A program made the position numbers and the translations under genes. Positions 50,401 to 63,105 of a stretch of 64,000 nt of DNA are shown here, piece by piece (the stretch's first letter is position 1; every line of letters begins with the position of its first letter). Origin of the DNA: Lanius collurio. Taxonomy: Eukaryota; Chordata; Aves; Passeriformes; Laniidae. The DNA is taken from assembly GCA_020086605.1 (NCBI GenBank), contig JACBWW010000004.1, positions 38,727,230-38,791,229 on the forward strand, in the 5' to 3' direction. The notes beneath the pieces are model-generated. The model saw nothing but the letters and a program-made list of their open reading frames with translations, ran no database searches and was not told the DNA's origin.

Positions 50401-53400
50401 GTCAGGAAGCTGGTCAAAACAAGGTTAACGGGCTACAGTGCGTCACAGGCCAGTAATCAGATTAAGCAGGCAGTTGCCCAGTTACTGGCCATTATTATAC
50501 TCACCCCATAATACTGTTTTTAACTATTTGTGACTGGGTTGCCAATCTACTATTAGAGGCAGGAAAGATAAGGCAAAGAACCCAAGGGAAATAAGTTATT
50601 GCTAGAGATTAAATGAAGCTTCCGCAAGGTGCAAAATAAAAACTGACAAGAAAGATATAGAAGTATTTGCATTTTCATACGTAATCAATTTTTTTTTTTT
50701 TTATACTGGGAGGGACCATTTGTATGGACACAATAACTTTTAAACAATCATTTATAAACACATATCTTTACCTCAGCACAACCCATTAAACAATCTATTA
50801 AAAACTGAGAAAAATGCATGGGGCCTTTTCCTACTATTTTATAGGTCATAACAAAACAGAACCTTTTCTTTGACACCTTCTTGATTATTCAATTTGGGAT
50901 GCATTTTTCTTAGCTGTCAGATTTCATTGCTACATCATCAGTTCAATCATCAACAGCACATAGACTGCACGGTGTCAGTGCAGCTCCAGGTCATGTTACA
51001 AATCTGTGGGGTCCTGCAGACTAAGTATGCAAAGAGAGTGATGTAATTTGAAAGGAGACACAGGTCAGTCACGCTAATGTCCCTGGCTGCCTGGCATCAG
51101 CCTTAATGCTGGGCCTTGATGTAGAGTTGCTATGGGAAATAACAATGTAATAAATTCAAAGATTTAAAAAAGACTGTGTTTTGAAGCCACTGTGATAAAT
51201 AAAGATACAAACTCTCCTCCTTCCCCTTCCTTCATTTTTTAGAGGGAAAGTCACAGGATCTTGACAAAGATGGCAAGTGTAGCCAGGAGGGTCCCAGAAT
51301 GGTGGTGCCTCCTGATGGCAGTCAGACCAGTCACTGTCTCTTCCCTTGCTGCTTCTTAGGCAGATGAAACAGAAAGGCACAGAATCAGAGATGATCACCC
51401 AGCTTACACCATGAAGTACTTTCCCTTTGCCAAGATGTTAATTTAAGGCAGAGTGAAAATGTTCCCAAGTTTGCACAGAAATACATAATTAATGAAAAGA
51501 TAATTAAATTGTTTTATTATTTTGGGAGTCTGACCTTTTCTACACTGAGATTCATGTTCTCTGCCTTGGCATGCATTTCTGTGAAAAGTTAGACATCTGT
51601 TTCTGTTCTGTGACTCTGGTTTTACTGTCTGTAAAGCATATTTGATCCTATTATGATATGAAGCCTTACTACACAATCAAAGCAACTCAAAGATTTGTGA
51701 ACAAAGCCCTGATTTTCCTTCAAGTACAGCTTTGCCAACAGGTAGAGCTCCTCCTATTCAGGGTCTCTGCCTCAAGAAGTTAAAGCATTTAACACAAACA
51801 GAAAGAAGTATTCCTCTATGCACTTTACTCAGCCAGTGGAACACAAACCCAGAACAAAGAACAGAGACAAACTAAGAATGATGCCGAAATGATAGGAGAT
51901 ATCAGCACCGTGGGCTTTGCACCCTGCACCCTGTCCAGCAAGGAGCATGTTTGCACCCAGCCTTGCCTAAAGTGGGAGCTATTTAACCAGTAAGGCAAAA
52001 AAACACTGCTGGAAATCATCTTAACAGCAGAAGATTGAGGAACCTCCTGAACCCAGGCTTACCCGAAACAGCCGCAGCTGCTGGAGCATACGCTCCTGGG
52101 TGAAGTCAGGCCATAGGCACTTTACATTTCGAGGCTGTCAGCACATCCTTCGCTGTCACATCCCCTCAGCTCTCCATCTGGCATACACCTGTGTCTTGCT
52201 CCTGGCTCTTGGTAGTGCAGATGTCTGAATACAGGAGAAGCCTTTCCTTCAGCTGGTTCAGAGAGGGTGAAAAACCTCAGGGTGATTTCTCCCCTGACTT
52301 CCCAGTCAGAGCACCCCTTAATCCATTTCAGGCAAAATGACCTGGATTAATTTAAGAAATGTAAGAGGTTGCTGCGAGTTATTCCGGTTGGTTTTTCCTG
52401 GAACAGGACCAAGAGTGCTCACACAAACCAGCTTGCCAGGTAAGCTGATGAACAGTGGTGGCTACGACCAGAGGAGGAGGTACCACCTCTAACTGGCACA
52501 GCTGGATTGACGACAGAACTTGTGGCCTTAGCCCTCCACCTGGCAGAAGAAAACTTGCTCATTTCCCCTTTCTAGTACAGGACATAGGCTTAATCCTTGA
52601 GGGGGTGTGTGAAAGGCCTAGTAAATCTGCACAGTGAAGGACAGTTTCAGTGCAATGGTTTCTTTAATGTGGAGTTGGAGCAAAAGGAAATACAACTGAA
52701 TGAGAGACACTCCCCAAAATTCCGTGTTGTCCAGGGAGGGTGGTACATGCCTTTGGGGACTGTCTGGGAAGAAAGCTGATAATGGGAAAGCTTGCAAAAT
52801 CCAAACTTAATCTCTTGCACTGTAGAGAACTAATCCTCATGCTTGACATTAATCTTTTCAATGGAGATATAACACCCTTATCTTCCATGTTGCTGACTGA
52901 GCCAGAAAGTAGGGCCTATGGTCTTTATGGGTTGGATATAGAACCGCAGAAATCCTTACACTGACATTGTTTTTCTGCTGAGTCTTTTTAAGATTTCAGT
53001 ATGGACTGGGCTCCCTTTGATGGCAGCCTGCCTTTGCTCTTTTTAAAGAAACATTGCCATGTGTCATCCTGATACAGCCCCTTCTCTTGACATAAAAAAA
53101 TATGTCTTGACCCAGCAAGGAAGAGGCCATTGCCAAGGAGGATGGTAACAACCTGACACTCATGGCATCCCACTGGATGATCTCCAGAACTGGAGCTGGC
53201 TGGCAGTGGGTATGCCTCTGGTTTGTTCCACTGTCTTGCATCTGACATCACCTGAAGGGTCCCCACAGTTTGGGTTTGCTGCCACAAAATCAATGCTTGT
53301 GTTACAAATGAGGGCAGCCAAATTAGCCTCAAGACAAAGGCTTCTTTCCTCACTGGAGCAGAGGCCAAAGTTTGCCCTACATAAAGCACTCGAGCCAAAA

Positions 53401-56400
53401 CCCACCGAGTTTTCTGGTCTTCTGGACTAGGGCTAGAAGTTCATCTTCCTCTACCTCTTTCTGACCCACCAGCTCTTCTGGGAATTTTTTTGATTTCTCT
53501 TTTTTTCCCCCACCTTGCTTCTGTTTTTGCTGTTCTTAGTTTTGTTTCTTTAAAGAGAAAGGCTCTAAGTGAATACAACAGATTGCACAAGCCCTTGTGT
53601 TAACCAGGGCCTTGAGGCAGGGATATTTAGATGCTCACCAGCATCTCTATAAGCTGCAAGATAACATATAGGCTTCTATGGAATCAGAAAATATTGAACT
53701 TCATGGTTTGAGATAAAACTCAAAGGATATAATCCTTCATTTTCCAGCAGACATGTTGTGTCAGAGGAGCACAGCCTTTCCAGCATTTAAAAGCAAACAG
53801 TGAAACAAATCTGAATGTATGAGTCTTAATAGGCAATAATTGCTACTAGAATTAGACTTCATTGGACTGCCAAAATTCTAAATCCAGTCAAAACCTTCAG
53901 GGTTTCCAGATAACTCTAGGATTTGTGAATAACAGAGAAACAGGCAGTAGCAAGGGAAGTAATCGAAGTTCCTGTATATCATATTGATTAAAACACAAGG
54001 AGTGCCCTTCAAGGAGGAACTTTGCATCAGGAGGGAGATATATTGGCTGCTCTCCTAAGCTCTTTCTGGCTCTGCCAGCGGCGACCCAGGACATATGACT
54101 ACATTGCCATAGATAAAAACAAATCTGTGTTTTCAGTCTCTCTACAGTAAAAATATAGCCCAGGAAGGATACATGTCTTAATTAACCCCTTGGGAACAGA
54201 GGACAAAAGCAAATAACAAACAGAATACTGCACACATGGAAAGAATTTTGACAGCGAATCCATTGAAGTCAGGTGATTTTTTTGTTTGCTTTCATAAAAA
54301 AGAAAAATTCACCTCTGTCTGGCAACCTAGCAAAAGGTCACACAACACACCGGAATCCTGTTAAGAGTGCAAGTTCAAAGACCCAAATGAGGCACTATGT
54401 GGATTTCACCTACCTGCTGTAGCTCTTTTGTTGGCAAGGATTCCAGCTGTGCGTGGGTTGCCGCTTCGCTACACAGGATGCAGGAGCAGGACTGAATTAT
54501 GACAAGCTGACACCACTATTTCCTTTGAGAAACAGATGCCCACATTTGACATCCCTTGAATCTCTTGCTTAAACAATGAGAGCAAATGGGTCTATTTGAA
54601 GTTTGTACAAGCAGGTGCATGTTGCCCTTCGGCTATACACAAACACTCAGAAAGCACAATTAAAGCAAGAAGAAAACAAAACTGGTTGTTCCTTTGCAGC
54701 TCAAGAACAGGACACCTGTGCAGCAGGGAAAGAGCAGAGGGGGAGAAACAAAGAACAGTTTGTGCTGGGCTGACAAAGATGAAAGATGTTCTGCTTTTTC
54801 CTGAGACACTTTTCATCAGTGTAAGAACTCAGACCCGGAGCAGATCCTAGCAGACTCCAAAATGGCAATAGTTTGTCCCAAGTGTTTCATGGAAACTGAA
54901 TTGTCTTCTGCAATATCTTATGGTTGATTTTCTACAGAACAGAAAGAAAAGCTCTCTTTTCAGTGAAAGAATTACTTGGCCTTGTGGGCATTCATCTGGT
55001 GGCAGTGCTGCTCACATCACATCAGAGCCTTATCTGTTGATACCTGGGTAGCACTCAGGGGCCAAGCAAGCTGCCAGGGCCACACAGGAAGGCTGCAGGA
55101 AAATCAGAAAGGTGATTTCACTCAAGTACACCACTGGCAGGCAGATGCTCCAGCTCTTTTCTTCCCCTACGACAGGGGCAGCAGCAGCACCTGCACAGGG
55201 AAGCCACCACAGTGGGTCTTCCTCACAGCCAGAGTTGAGTCTATGTTGTACTCAGCAGTGCAATTATGCCTTAAATGTGTTGGAAATTACCTCCAAGAAG
55301 ATGAGAGGGCTGCTCTCCTGGTGCTGGCCGCCTGCCCACTGGGGTGAGCACCTTCCACACCCCACCATCCTCTCCATACCTCCCCTACAGGCAGCCAGAG
55401 CCTGGCTCTCCCTGGCATGCAGTGTACATACTACTGGGAAAAGCTGGCTGCCTTCTCACAGGAGAGGAAAGGGCCTGCACAAACCTCAAAGAGACAGGCG
55501 TTTTTAGCTTATAAATGTGTCCTGAAATTGGTTGTAACTTCAGGCAAGAAATGTAAATCCAATGATCATATACAGGTAGAAAAAAGATACCGCCTTAGCC
55601 CCGATGCCTGATTACAGGAAGCTGTGCTCAAAGATGATTCCTTTCCCTCTGTTTCCTTCTTATTTGCTCTCTTATCTAAGCATGATTTTTCAGTCCCTCT
55701 ACCCAAATCCATTCACACACTTGATCCCCACAAGCGGAATCTCTTTTTCATGTGAACAAGACTCTGAGGAAAATGGCATTTTGTCAGACAGGTGGGCAGG
55801 GATTGGCAATAGGACAGGGATGCAAGATGCACCTAAATGAAATCTTTAACACCATTTTTGAAGTTCCCTTGGCTTTAGATGTTCCTTGTCTCCAGCCAGC
55901 TTTTCCCAGCACTCTGGCACATCCAGAGAGGCAGGTTTAGAGATAACCGATGCCAGCCCAGACTACATACAGTACAAGAGTGCGGGACCAGAGCCACACA
56001 GGCAAGTCGGGGGGAGGTGTGCTCATCCTGAATGTCTGTTGAGCTGACAAGCTCACCACCAAAACATTATTTCAGCTTCATTGTGCCTTGATCCTGGGTC
56101 CAAATGGCCTGAAACACCATATCATGGAGCTGTACGGTTTATTGACACATTTGGGCTGAGAGGTTCTCCTTCTCACCTCCTCACAGGATCTCTCTGTTTT
56201 CTCACTCACAGAAGAAATGCAGCCACTAGGGACATGCCGACACCAGGAGTTTTCCTTGTCACAGGTAGGGGAGTGAGCTGGGGCAAGGCAGCAGGACACA
56301 GTTCAATGTGCAAGTGTCTCATAACCTGCTGGCCAGAGGGTGCAGCTGAAGTGGAATGGCCTGGGAGCTCAGGATGGGAAAACACGTGTGGTAGGCAATT

Positions 56401-59400
56401 TATTTTCTGGCCTGCTGTGGTGCTTTGGTTTCTCTGCTGATGTTTTCATTCAGACGGCAGAAGTAGAAAGGAGAATAAGGTCAGCTCATACTTGCAAGTA
56501 AGAGCAATTCAGAGAAGCCGTCCCAGAATAGATCTGAATGGATAAATATTGAGGAGCCAAGATGCATCCCACCCTCAGTGGCTGAAGGATGTGAATGCAC
56601 GGACATGGAAGTATGGACTACCTCCTTCCTCCTACTTTCCTCCTTCAGTTTCTGGAGTCATCTCCCTTGTCAAAGTTGCTGATGGAGGAAGCAATGTCTT
56701 TCTCCTGCTTTAACATAGTTCTACAGTGACTATTTGCCATGAGAGCAGTTGTTTCCCAAGTGAGGTATAAAACAGAAGAAGATTTTCTCCATTATATTGC
56801 TGCTGCAGACTTTCTTGGGAAGATGCTTCCCTTTCTGTCCTGAAGCTCCACCTCCCCGGTATACCAAATAACTGTCAATATTGAGGATTCTTGTATATGT
56901 TGGAAAGGAATCAAATCCTTTGAATCATACAACAGAAAAAAAAAAATTATTGAAAGGAAAATTCTCATTTGTGGAACTAGGAAGCAAACTGCAGCTCCAT
57001 ATTAATTATCTAGAACTCCTTGGACAGTGGAGAGGACTGCCAGGGTCACCTCGGTAAACAGCATTAGCAGCCTGGGAGGGAGCAGCCTCGAAGAAGGTGG
57101 GGATTGCCTTGGGGTGTGCCTACAGGCTGAAGACTCTGCTGCCACTTAGTCCTGGCTTCTCTGCATCACTGAAGCATCACTACAGCTAATTAACAGCAAA
57201 CACAGTGGTGAAATGCTCTCTGTATTAACATATGGTCACCACAAGCAATCCAGAGCCCTGAGCTCTCGGATAGTGTTGTGAAGTCACAGCAAGAGCCAGG
57301 ATTGATGCCAACCCTGTAGAAAGGTAGCAATGCTACTTCCCTGCAACATTTCCATGAGTTGTCTTCTCATCTGAATTTCATTCCTTTATCCTGCCACTGA
57401 ATGAAGCACTTGTAGCCAACAAAGTCTCAGAATCTGAGTAATCCTCTCCTAGTGTAAATAACAGCAGCCTCTTTTGGAAAAGTGCTGCCAGCCCATCTCT
57501 TCAGCAAGCAATTCTGGCAGGTGTGGTCTTAGCCTATCTGCACAGGAAATAAAATTGCACTCAACATCTCTCCCTCAGCACAGAAAAAGCCTGGAGGAAT
57601 ATCTTGTGCCATCTGACTTGCCTTCGTTAAGTTTTCTCTCCTGCTTTGCACTGCACAGTCTGTAAGGTAGGTCGACCATGCAAGACTGAAGCTAGTAATA
57701 AATATGTCACCTTAAGCAAATAGGACATGCAAATTGGAAGGAGTAAGAAACCTCTGTGGCACTAGGACTGCTGAGGGGCCTCTGCAAGACTGTTCTTCAT
57801 TGTGACAGCAAGAGCCTACAAACTACACAAGTAGTACAACATTGGATATATAGCATCTAAAATGCCATGTTTCTGGATTTCCTGAGAAATCTTAAATCCT
57901 TGAGCTGGAGCTTTCTCACACACAGAGGGCAGTTCTGATCATCAGAATGAGAAAAGAAACATTATGTATAGACAGCTAACACAATTTTCCATGGGGAAGT
58001 AGGTATTATCACAGCAAGCTGCTGTTAGGCCAATGAGAATTTAACTGAGGATGTATCATATGAATGCTGTATTTACCCAACTCATCTTTGCTTCTAGAAA
58101 CATATCTACTTTCTTTAGCTTAATAACTATGCTATTTTATTTTATCCCCACACCAAACACCCCAAGTCAAACTGCAGTATGTATGCCAACTAAGTTTTCC
58201 TTTTTCTTGCCTTTTTTGGGGTACCAGCTTGACTTGTGCTGTCTCTCCTTCACTATCTAGGACAGCCCACACAGCCCTGGGTGCACCAGAGCAGCTCAGG
58301 GGTTGCAGCTAGGCCAAGGAAAAGGTTGTGTCAGCTGGTTGTGGTCAGGACCTTCTCTAAGCTCTCAAGGAGACAGAGAGTTTCCCTTGGTTTCCTCTCT
58401 TGCTTCTCCAAACAACTCTGATCCTCCATCTGTGAAATAGGCTTATGTAATAAAACTATCATATTGCATATAATAACAAGAATCAACTCCAACTACTCTT
58501 ATTTTTCAAACTCTTAGTATTTCTTCAGCTGGTTTAACATCAAATATATCCACCATCAACAGGTGATGTTAGCTGGCTTAAAATGAACAAAGTTACCTTC
58601 TTCAACTACTTTCTAGGAAAACACACCAAAGATTTTAAAGAAGGAAAAGAGAAAGAAAGTATGTGTGGGCGTGTGACAAGTGTAACTGAAGTAAGGACGA
58701 CTAGTGCTTATTGTTTCATAAAACTCACCATATGTTGTGTGGCTTCATTACTCAAATCTTGTATGTGCTTGTTTGGTGATTTGATCAGCTGTTGACTTTC
58801 ATTTCATTTCATTGCTGCCAATTCACGACTTGGTTGATTTGATATGAGCTGTATCCCTAACCAAGGATTGCATTTTGCTCATTTTCAGTCACTTTAGTTA
58901 ATAAAGGGAAAAAAAAGTATTCTGCTTTAGAAGTATTTTTTATGATTTATGTGTAAATGGTTATTTCATTTGCAGTAAAGACTAACAGGAAAACACAACC
59001 CAGAGCCTTACAGCGAAGTCCCAGAAGAGCCACCCACCCACTGGCTACAGAGATGGGCAACTATAATGTTCTGCTTCTCCATTGTTCACAAGCTGCTGGG
59101 ACATTTACTGGCTACAAGGTAAGTTTCTTAAAGATTACTAGGAGTATAAGGAAGGGACTAGATGGACCACCAAGGCCAGTTCCCTGCAACTACAGATAAA
59201 CATCTTCCCTCATACACTTCCCATGCAAACTTACTAACGTGTAGCTTTCAAAAGTGACAGTGTTCTCTCATGGGAGTTATGTACTGTTGCCTATAAACCA
59301 TGGAGTAAGATAATTGCTTTCCTGTAAGTGTTTTAGAAAATTTACATGGATAAATGACACCTCAAGCTGTTGCTCAAATCTAGGCATTTTTCTTCAACAG

Positions 59401-61123
59401 CCTTGATGTCAGACAAAAACAAATGGAGCTGAGTAGCATCAGTTCCACTTTTGCCCTTGCTCTCCATGACAGCCCGTGCCTGGTGGACAGAGATGGCCAT
59501 GGTCTGAGCACTGCTCACCATGTGAGCACAGGTAGGGCTGCACTTCGACAGAGGGAGCAGAAGAAGTATGTGATCGTGCATATCAGATTGCTACACATGA
59601 GTCCACATGTTTTAGTGTGATATGTGGACATGATCCTGCAAGGTGCTGAAAATGATAATGCATCTCTGTTAATCTGGGCCGTTCAACATTCGTGTGTTCA
59701 AACCTTGACTATGAAGAAGAAACCTTGACAGCTTTTTTCCTGTTTCCCAGAGAGGGAAGTGGGTTACAAAGTTTATGGGGAAATTCTCTTTTTTTCTTCT
59801 CCGTATCAAAGTCATCTGCCATGCTGCAGAGGTTACCAATGTCAAAAAATATTAGTTATTAATGAATAATAGCTCCATCCTTAATGGGGTGCCCTTTTGC
59901 AAGGGCACAGAGCAGTGAAGTAGTGATATAAGATGGCAGAACAAAGTGACAGGGAAAAGCTGGTGAAGAGAAGCTGTATCTGGGCAAGCTGCAATATACA
60001 CCAAAGGAGCACTTACCCTTGAAATTTTTGTTCTCTGCATTTCAGATCAAGATGCAGAAAAGACATTAAACATGACTGTCTTTCATTTGAGTGTGTGTGT
60101 CTGTGCACATGTAGCACTCCTGGAAGTAGGGAACAGGCAAATAAGAAATCCTTCCATGATGCACAGAAGATCAGGCAAGGAATGGAGATAGAGCCCCAGC
60201 AGCCCAGTGTGTGCTGCTGTGCTCTTTGCTCACCAGCTGCTTTTGAGGAAATCCAGGAGGCTGTAAGGCCTACATGCCAAACAGACCACGCACGGCTCAG
60301 GGAACAGGGCACGAGGCATAGCCGTGGTCACTCATGGTTACTTAGCTGTGGGGAAAAAGAAGTCAGGGCAAAATCCTCTGTCTGGGAAGTGTTGACAGGC
60401 AAAGATGAAGGAGCAAAGCAATGCAGAAAGTGCTGCAGATGATATATACACACATATAGGGAAAGAAAAAGAGGAAAAAGGAGAGAAAAAGAAAGATATG
60501 GCTATGGATATGAAACACTGGGAAAATTTCCATCTAGGTTCACAAAATGAAGATAAATCTCATTTCACTTGCTCTCTCTCCTCTCCACATTCATTCACAG
60601 GACCTGTTTTAGTAGCAGTAGTGATGTGGGTCTAATACAGTCACACAGCCCACTCATCTGAAATACCACTTGCCACCAAAGGGGAGCTGCAGCAGTGCAG
60701 AGCGTAATGAGGCTCACAACTCTTGCAAAATGAATTTCAAAAACAGATTAATTTTTTCCCTTAAGGCAGCAGGGATACAGTCTGTTCCAGATTTCTGATC
60801 ATACCACTCACCTGAAGGACAAAAGGATCTGAGCAACAGAACTTTAAATGGTAATAACGACAATTAATTTCCAGATCCGAGAAACAATAGAAGGCAGAGT
60901 TTTTTAATTAAAAAGTTTGAAGATGACACTGGTAGAGACAGTGAGATTTATGACCTGGTTTCTGTCTTCCAGAGGAACCAAGCATCTGCATCACCTGCTA
61001 GAGCTAGTGGGATTCATGGGTGCCCAGCACCTGCGAAAACTAGGCCATATTTGTCTGCTCTCCTCTGGAGATGGGAAAGAAGCCACAGAAATACACTTTT
61101 TACTGGAAAATCTACTTTTTGTC

Positions 61124-61148
61124 TTTTTTTTTTTTTTTTTTTTTTTTT
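61124..61148. repeat. T25 homopolymer
   Basis: An uninterrupted run of 25 T. It could be the inverted poly(A) of an old retrocopy lying to its right, but no parent transcript is recognisable. Confidence 0.9.
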
Positions 61149-62414
61149 CTGAGGGAGCTGTCAGTTGACTGATGTATTATTTCTCCTTTGCTGATATTCC
61201 CACAAGATCCAGAACGGAGAGGCATGGGAAGGGTTTACTCTGTGTTCTTTAGAGTTGCTAATGACCTCTCCTGCCCTCTTGAAAGCTGACAGCTGTCCAT
61301 GTGACAGGATGTACCACACAGCTCCTGGGCCTCCAGGAGCAGGGTTTATCTTCGTAGGACTCTCCTTTCACCCTCACTTCACTCCCACCCAGCAGAGACG
61401 TGGGTTTTGCTTTTGGTGTCCTCGTAATTCCCCATTGCTCACCCTGGTCATTCAGAATGGTATAATCTCTTTAAGATGTGAGCAGCACCATGGCTCTCCC
61501 ATGCCAGGGGTGGCACAAGTCCACAGGCAGAACCACACTTGCCAGAAAGGCTGTGAAAGCCAACAGAGCAGTACAAAGGCTGGGCAGGAGGTGAGAGCAG
61601 GGAGGTTCCTCAGTGGATGAAACCTCGGGGTGTGCCCTTGAAATCCCATCAGGGACATTGCTCTACTCCAACTCTGAGTAGAGCCACTGCATTGCCAAAG
61701 CTTGTTACCAGTTTGAGGAGCTTTAGTTTTTATGGGTCAGAGCTTGACAGAGGTGAGCTTCCAAAGGTGCCACATATACCCTGCTCCCTAGAGCCTGCCC
61801 TCCCCAAGGCTGTTCCCTCTGGAACTGGTGGTGGTGGTTGAGAGGGTTGGACACTAATACAGGCCAGGAAAACCCCAGGATGTGTCTTTACACTGAATGG
61901 GTCAGCAGGTTTCTAGGTTGGCCCCAGGGTGCCCTGGCCTGCACAGGATCTTGGAGTGGGGAGTGCCAGGTTGAACGGGATGCTCTGGGATCCTGCTGCT
62001 GCTCCAGCAATGCCCCAGGCTCAACACTCAGAGTCCTCCACATTTCAAGAAGGATGGTATGTTCATGCTGCCTGTTTGAAAAGGCTGTTTATTTAGGAAG
62101 AAAGCTTTTCCATGGAGCTTAAGTGATCTGCCAGTGGTCATGACCTATCTCTATGCCTACAAAGAACCAGCCAGCAATAAAGACACATGCTGAAAACCTG
62201 TTGGCATTGTGTCTCCCTAAATGAATATATTTTCTTGGGTAGCATGAGGGCTTTTGCTTACAATGTATTTCATATACTTTACTGCTGACAAGGGTATCCA
62301 AAAAAAAGGAGAGGAAATTAATCTCAGGATTTACTTTATCTCCAAAAAGACAAAGAGACCAATTACTGCTGGTCTCGCCATTAGGAGAGGGGGCACAATA
62401 TTTGTATGTACATG

Positions 62415-62434
62415 TATTGTGCATATGCACAATA
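62415..62434. repeat. Perfect 20-bp palindrome with flanking direct repeat
   Basis: TATTGTGCATATGCACAATA is self-complementary over all 20 bases. The 12-mer GCACAATATTTG occurs at 62393-62404 and again at 62427-62438, overlapping the palindrome. Confidence 0.95.
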
Positions 62435-62526
62435 TTTGAGTGCAGTGCTGCATCAAGAGGCTACTCTTGAGCATAAAATGAGTGGCACATTTTTCTTTTA
62501 GGGCCTGGCACGTGGTAAGTGTGACT

Positions 62527-63105
62527 GTCAGACCCCTGATAGAACCAAAGACACCCTGAACCTGACAGACACTGGGCAGGAGTTGCCTGCCAGCTTACCT
62601 CTTCCCACACACACAGCTGTGGTGTTGTATTTCCCACTGATTCATCTATTAAATGCTTTTCACATTGCTACCCCCTGTTCCCTGCCCCTAGCCCTGGCCA
62701 CTCCCTCGGGCCCTCCCTATTGGTTTCTGTACCCCAACTCCGCTCATGTACCATCCCTGAGCCCCTGAAAAACCCTCCTATACCCAGATCATGAGGTCTC
62801 TCTGCTTCTGGGGATCGCTGGGAAAAGATGTAACTATAAAAAATTCTCTGAAACCCTCATGGGGAGACCCCTCTTGCTCCTTTGTTGCCACTGTGTTGTA
62901 AGGCTGATAGCTGCTAGAGCAAAGTCATGGAGCTGTCTGAAATGGACTACAGGAGGGTGACAATGGTCGCCCTGCCCTAAGCAGCTCTGTTGAGCTGTCA
63001 GGGAAAGCTGCAGTTTGCTAAATTAAACCTAGCACTACAACACTCAACTGCCTGCCAGTGGGATTTGTGGCTTTGGCATTTCATCCCTCAGCTCCATAAC
63101 ACTAT
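62527..63105 (+). mobile_element. Probable LTR, sense
   Basis: It starts TGTCAGACCCCTGATAG and shows LTR-style signals in order: a CCAAT-type box ATTGGTTTCT (62719-62728), a TATA box CTATAAAAAA (from 62834), the GGGGAGACCCCTCTTGCTCC motif (62861-62880), and an ATTAAA poly(A) signal (63022-63027). The CCAAT-type box and the AGACCCCTCT motif also occur in the clear LTR at 43775-44422, suggesting a related family. The 3' edge is uncertain and I could not find a target duplication. There are no retroviral genes next to it within the window. Confidence 0.5.

Larger units (their letters stand above)
44903..62526. other. About 17.6 kb intergenic, no assignable gene
   Basis: Mostly unique sequence with moderate GC. 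I found no CR1 or LTR copy here. Simple runs occur: A16 at 45752-45767, T14 at 50689-50702 and T25 at 61124-61148. Isolated exon-like blocks with splice-like borders occur at 45563-45643 (minus) and 58976-59118 (plus), described as findings. The segment tcctccatctgtgaaatagg at 58421-58440 resembles the 3' part of a MIR SINE. The segments at about 50430-50570 and 51000-51150 look like possible conserved non-coding elements. By known vertebrate synteny TRIM44 would be the next gene on this side, but I see none of its exons. Confidence 0.5.
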
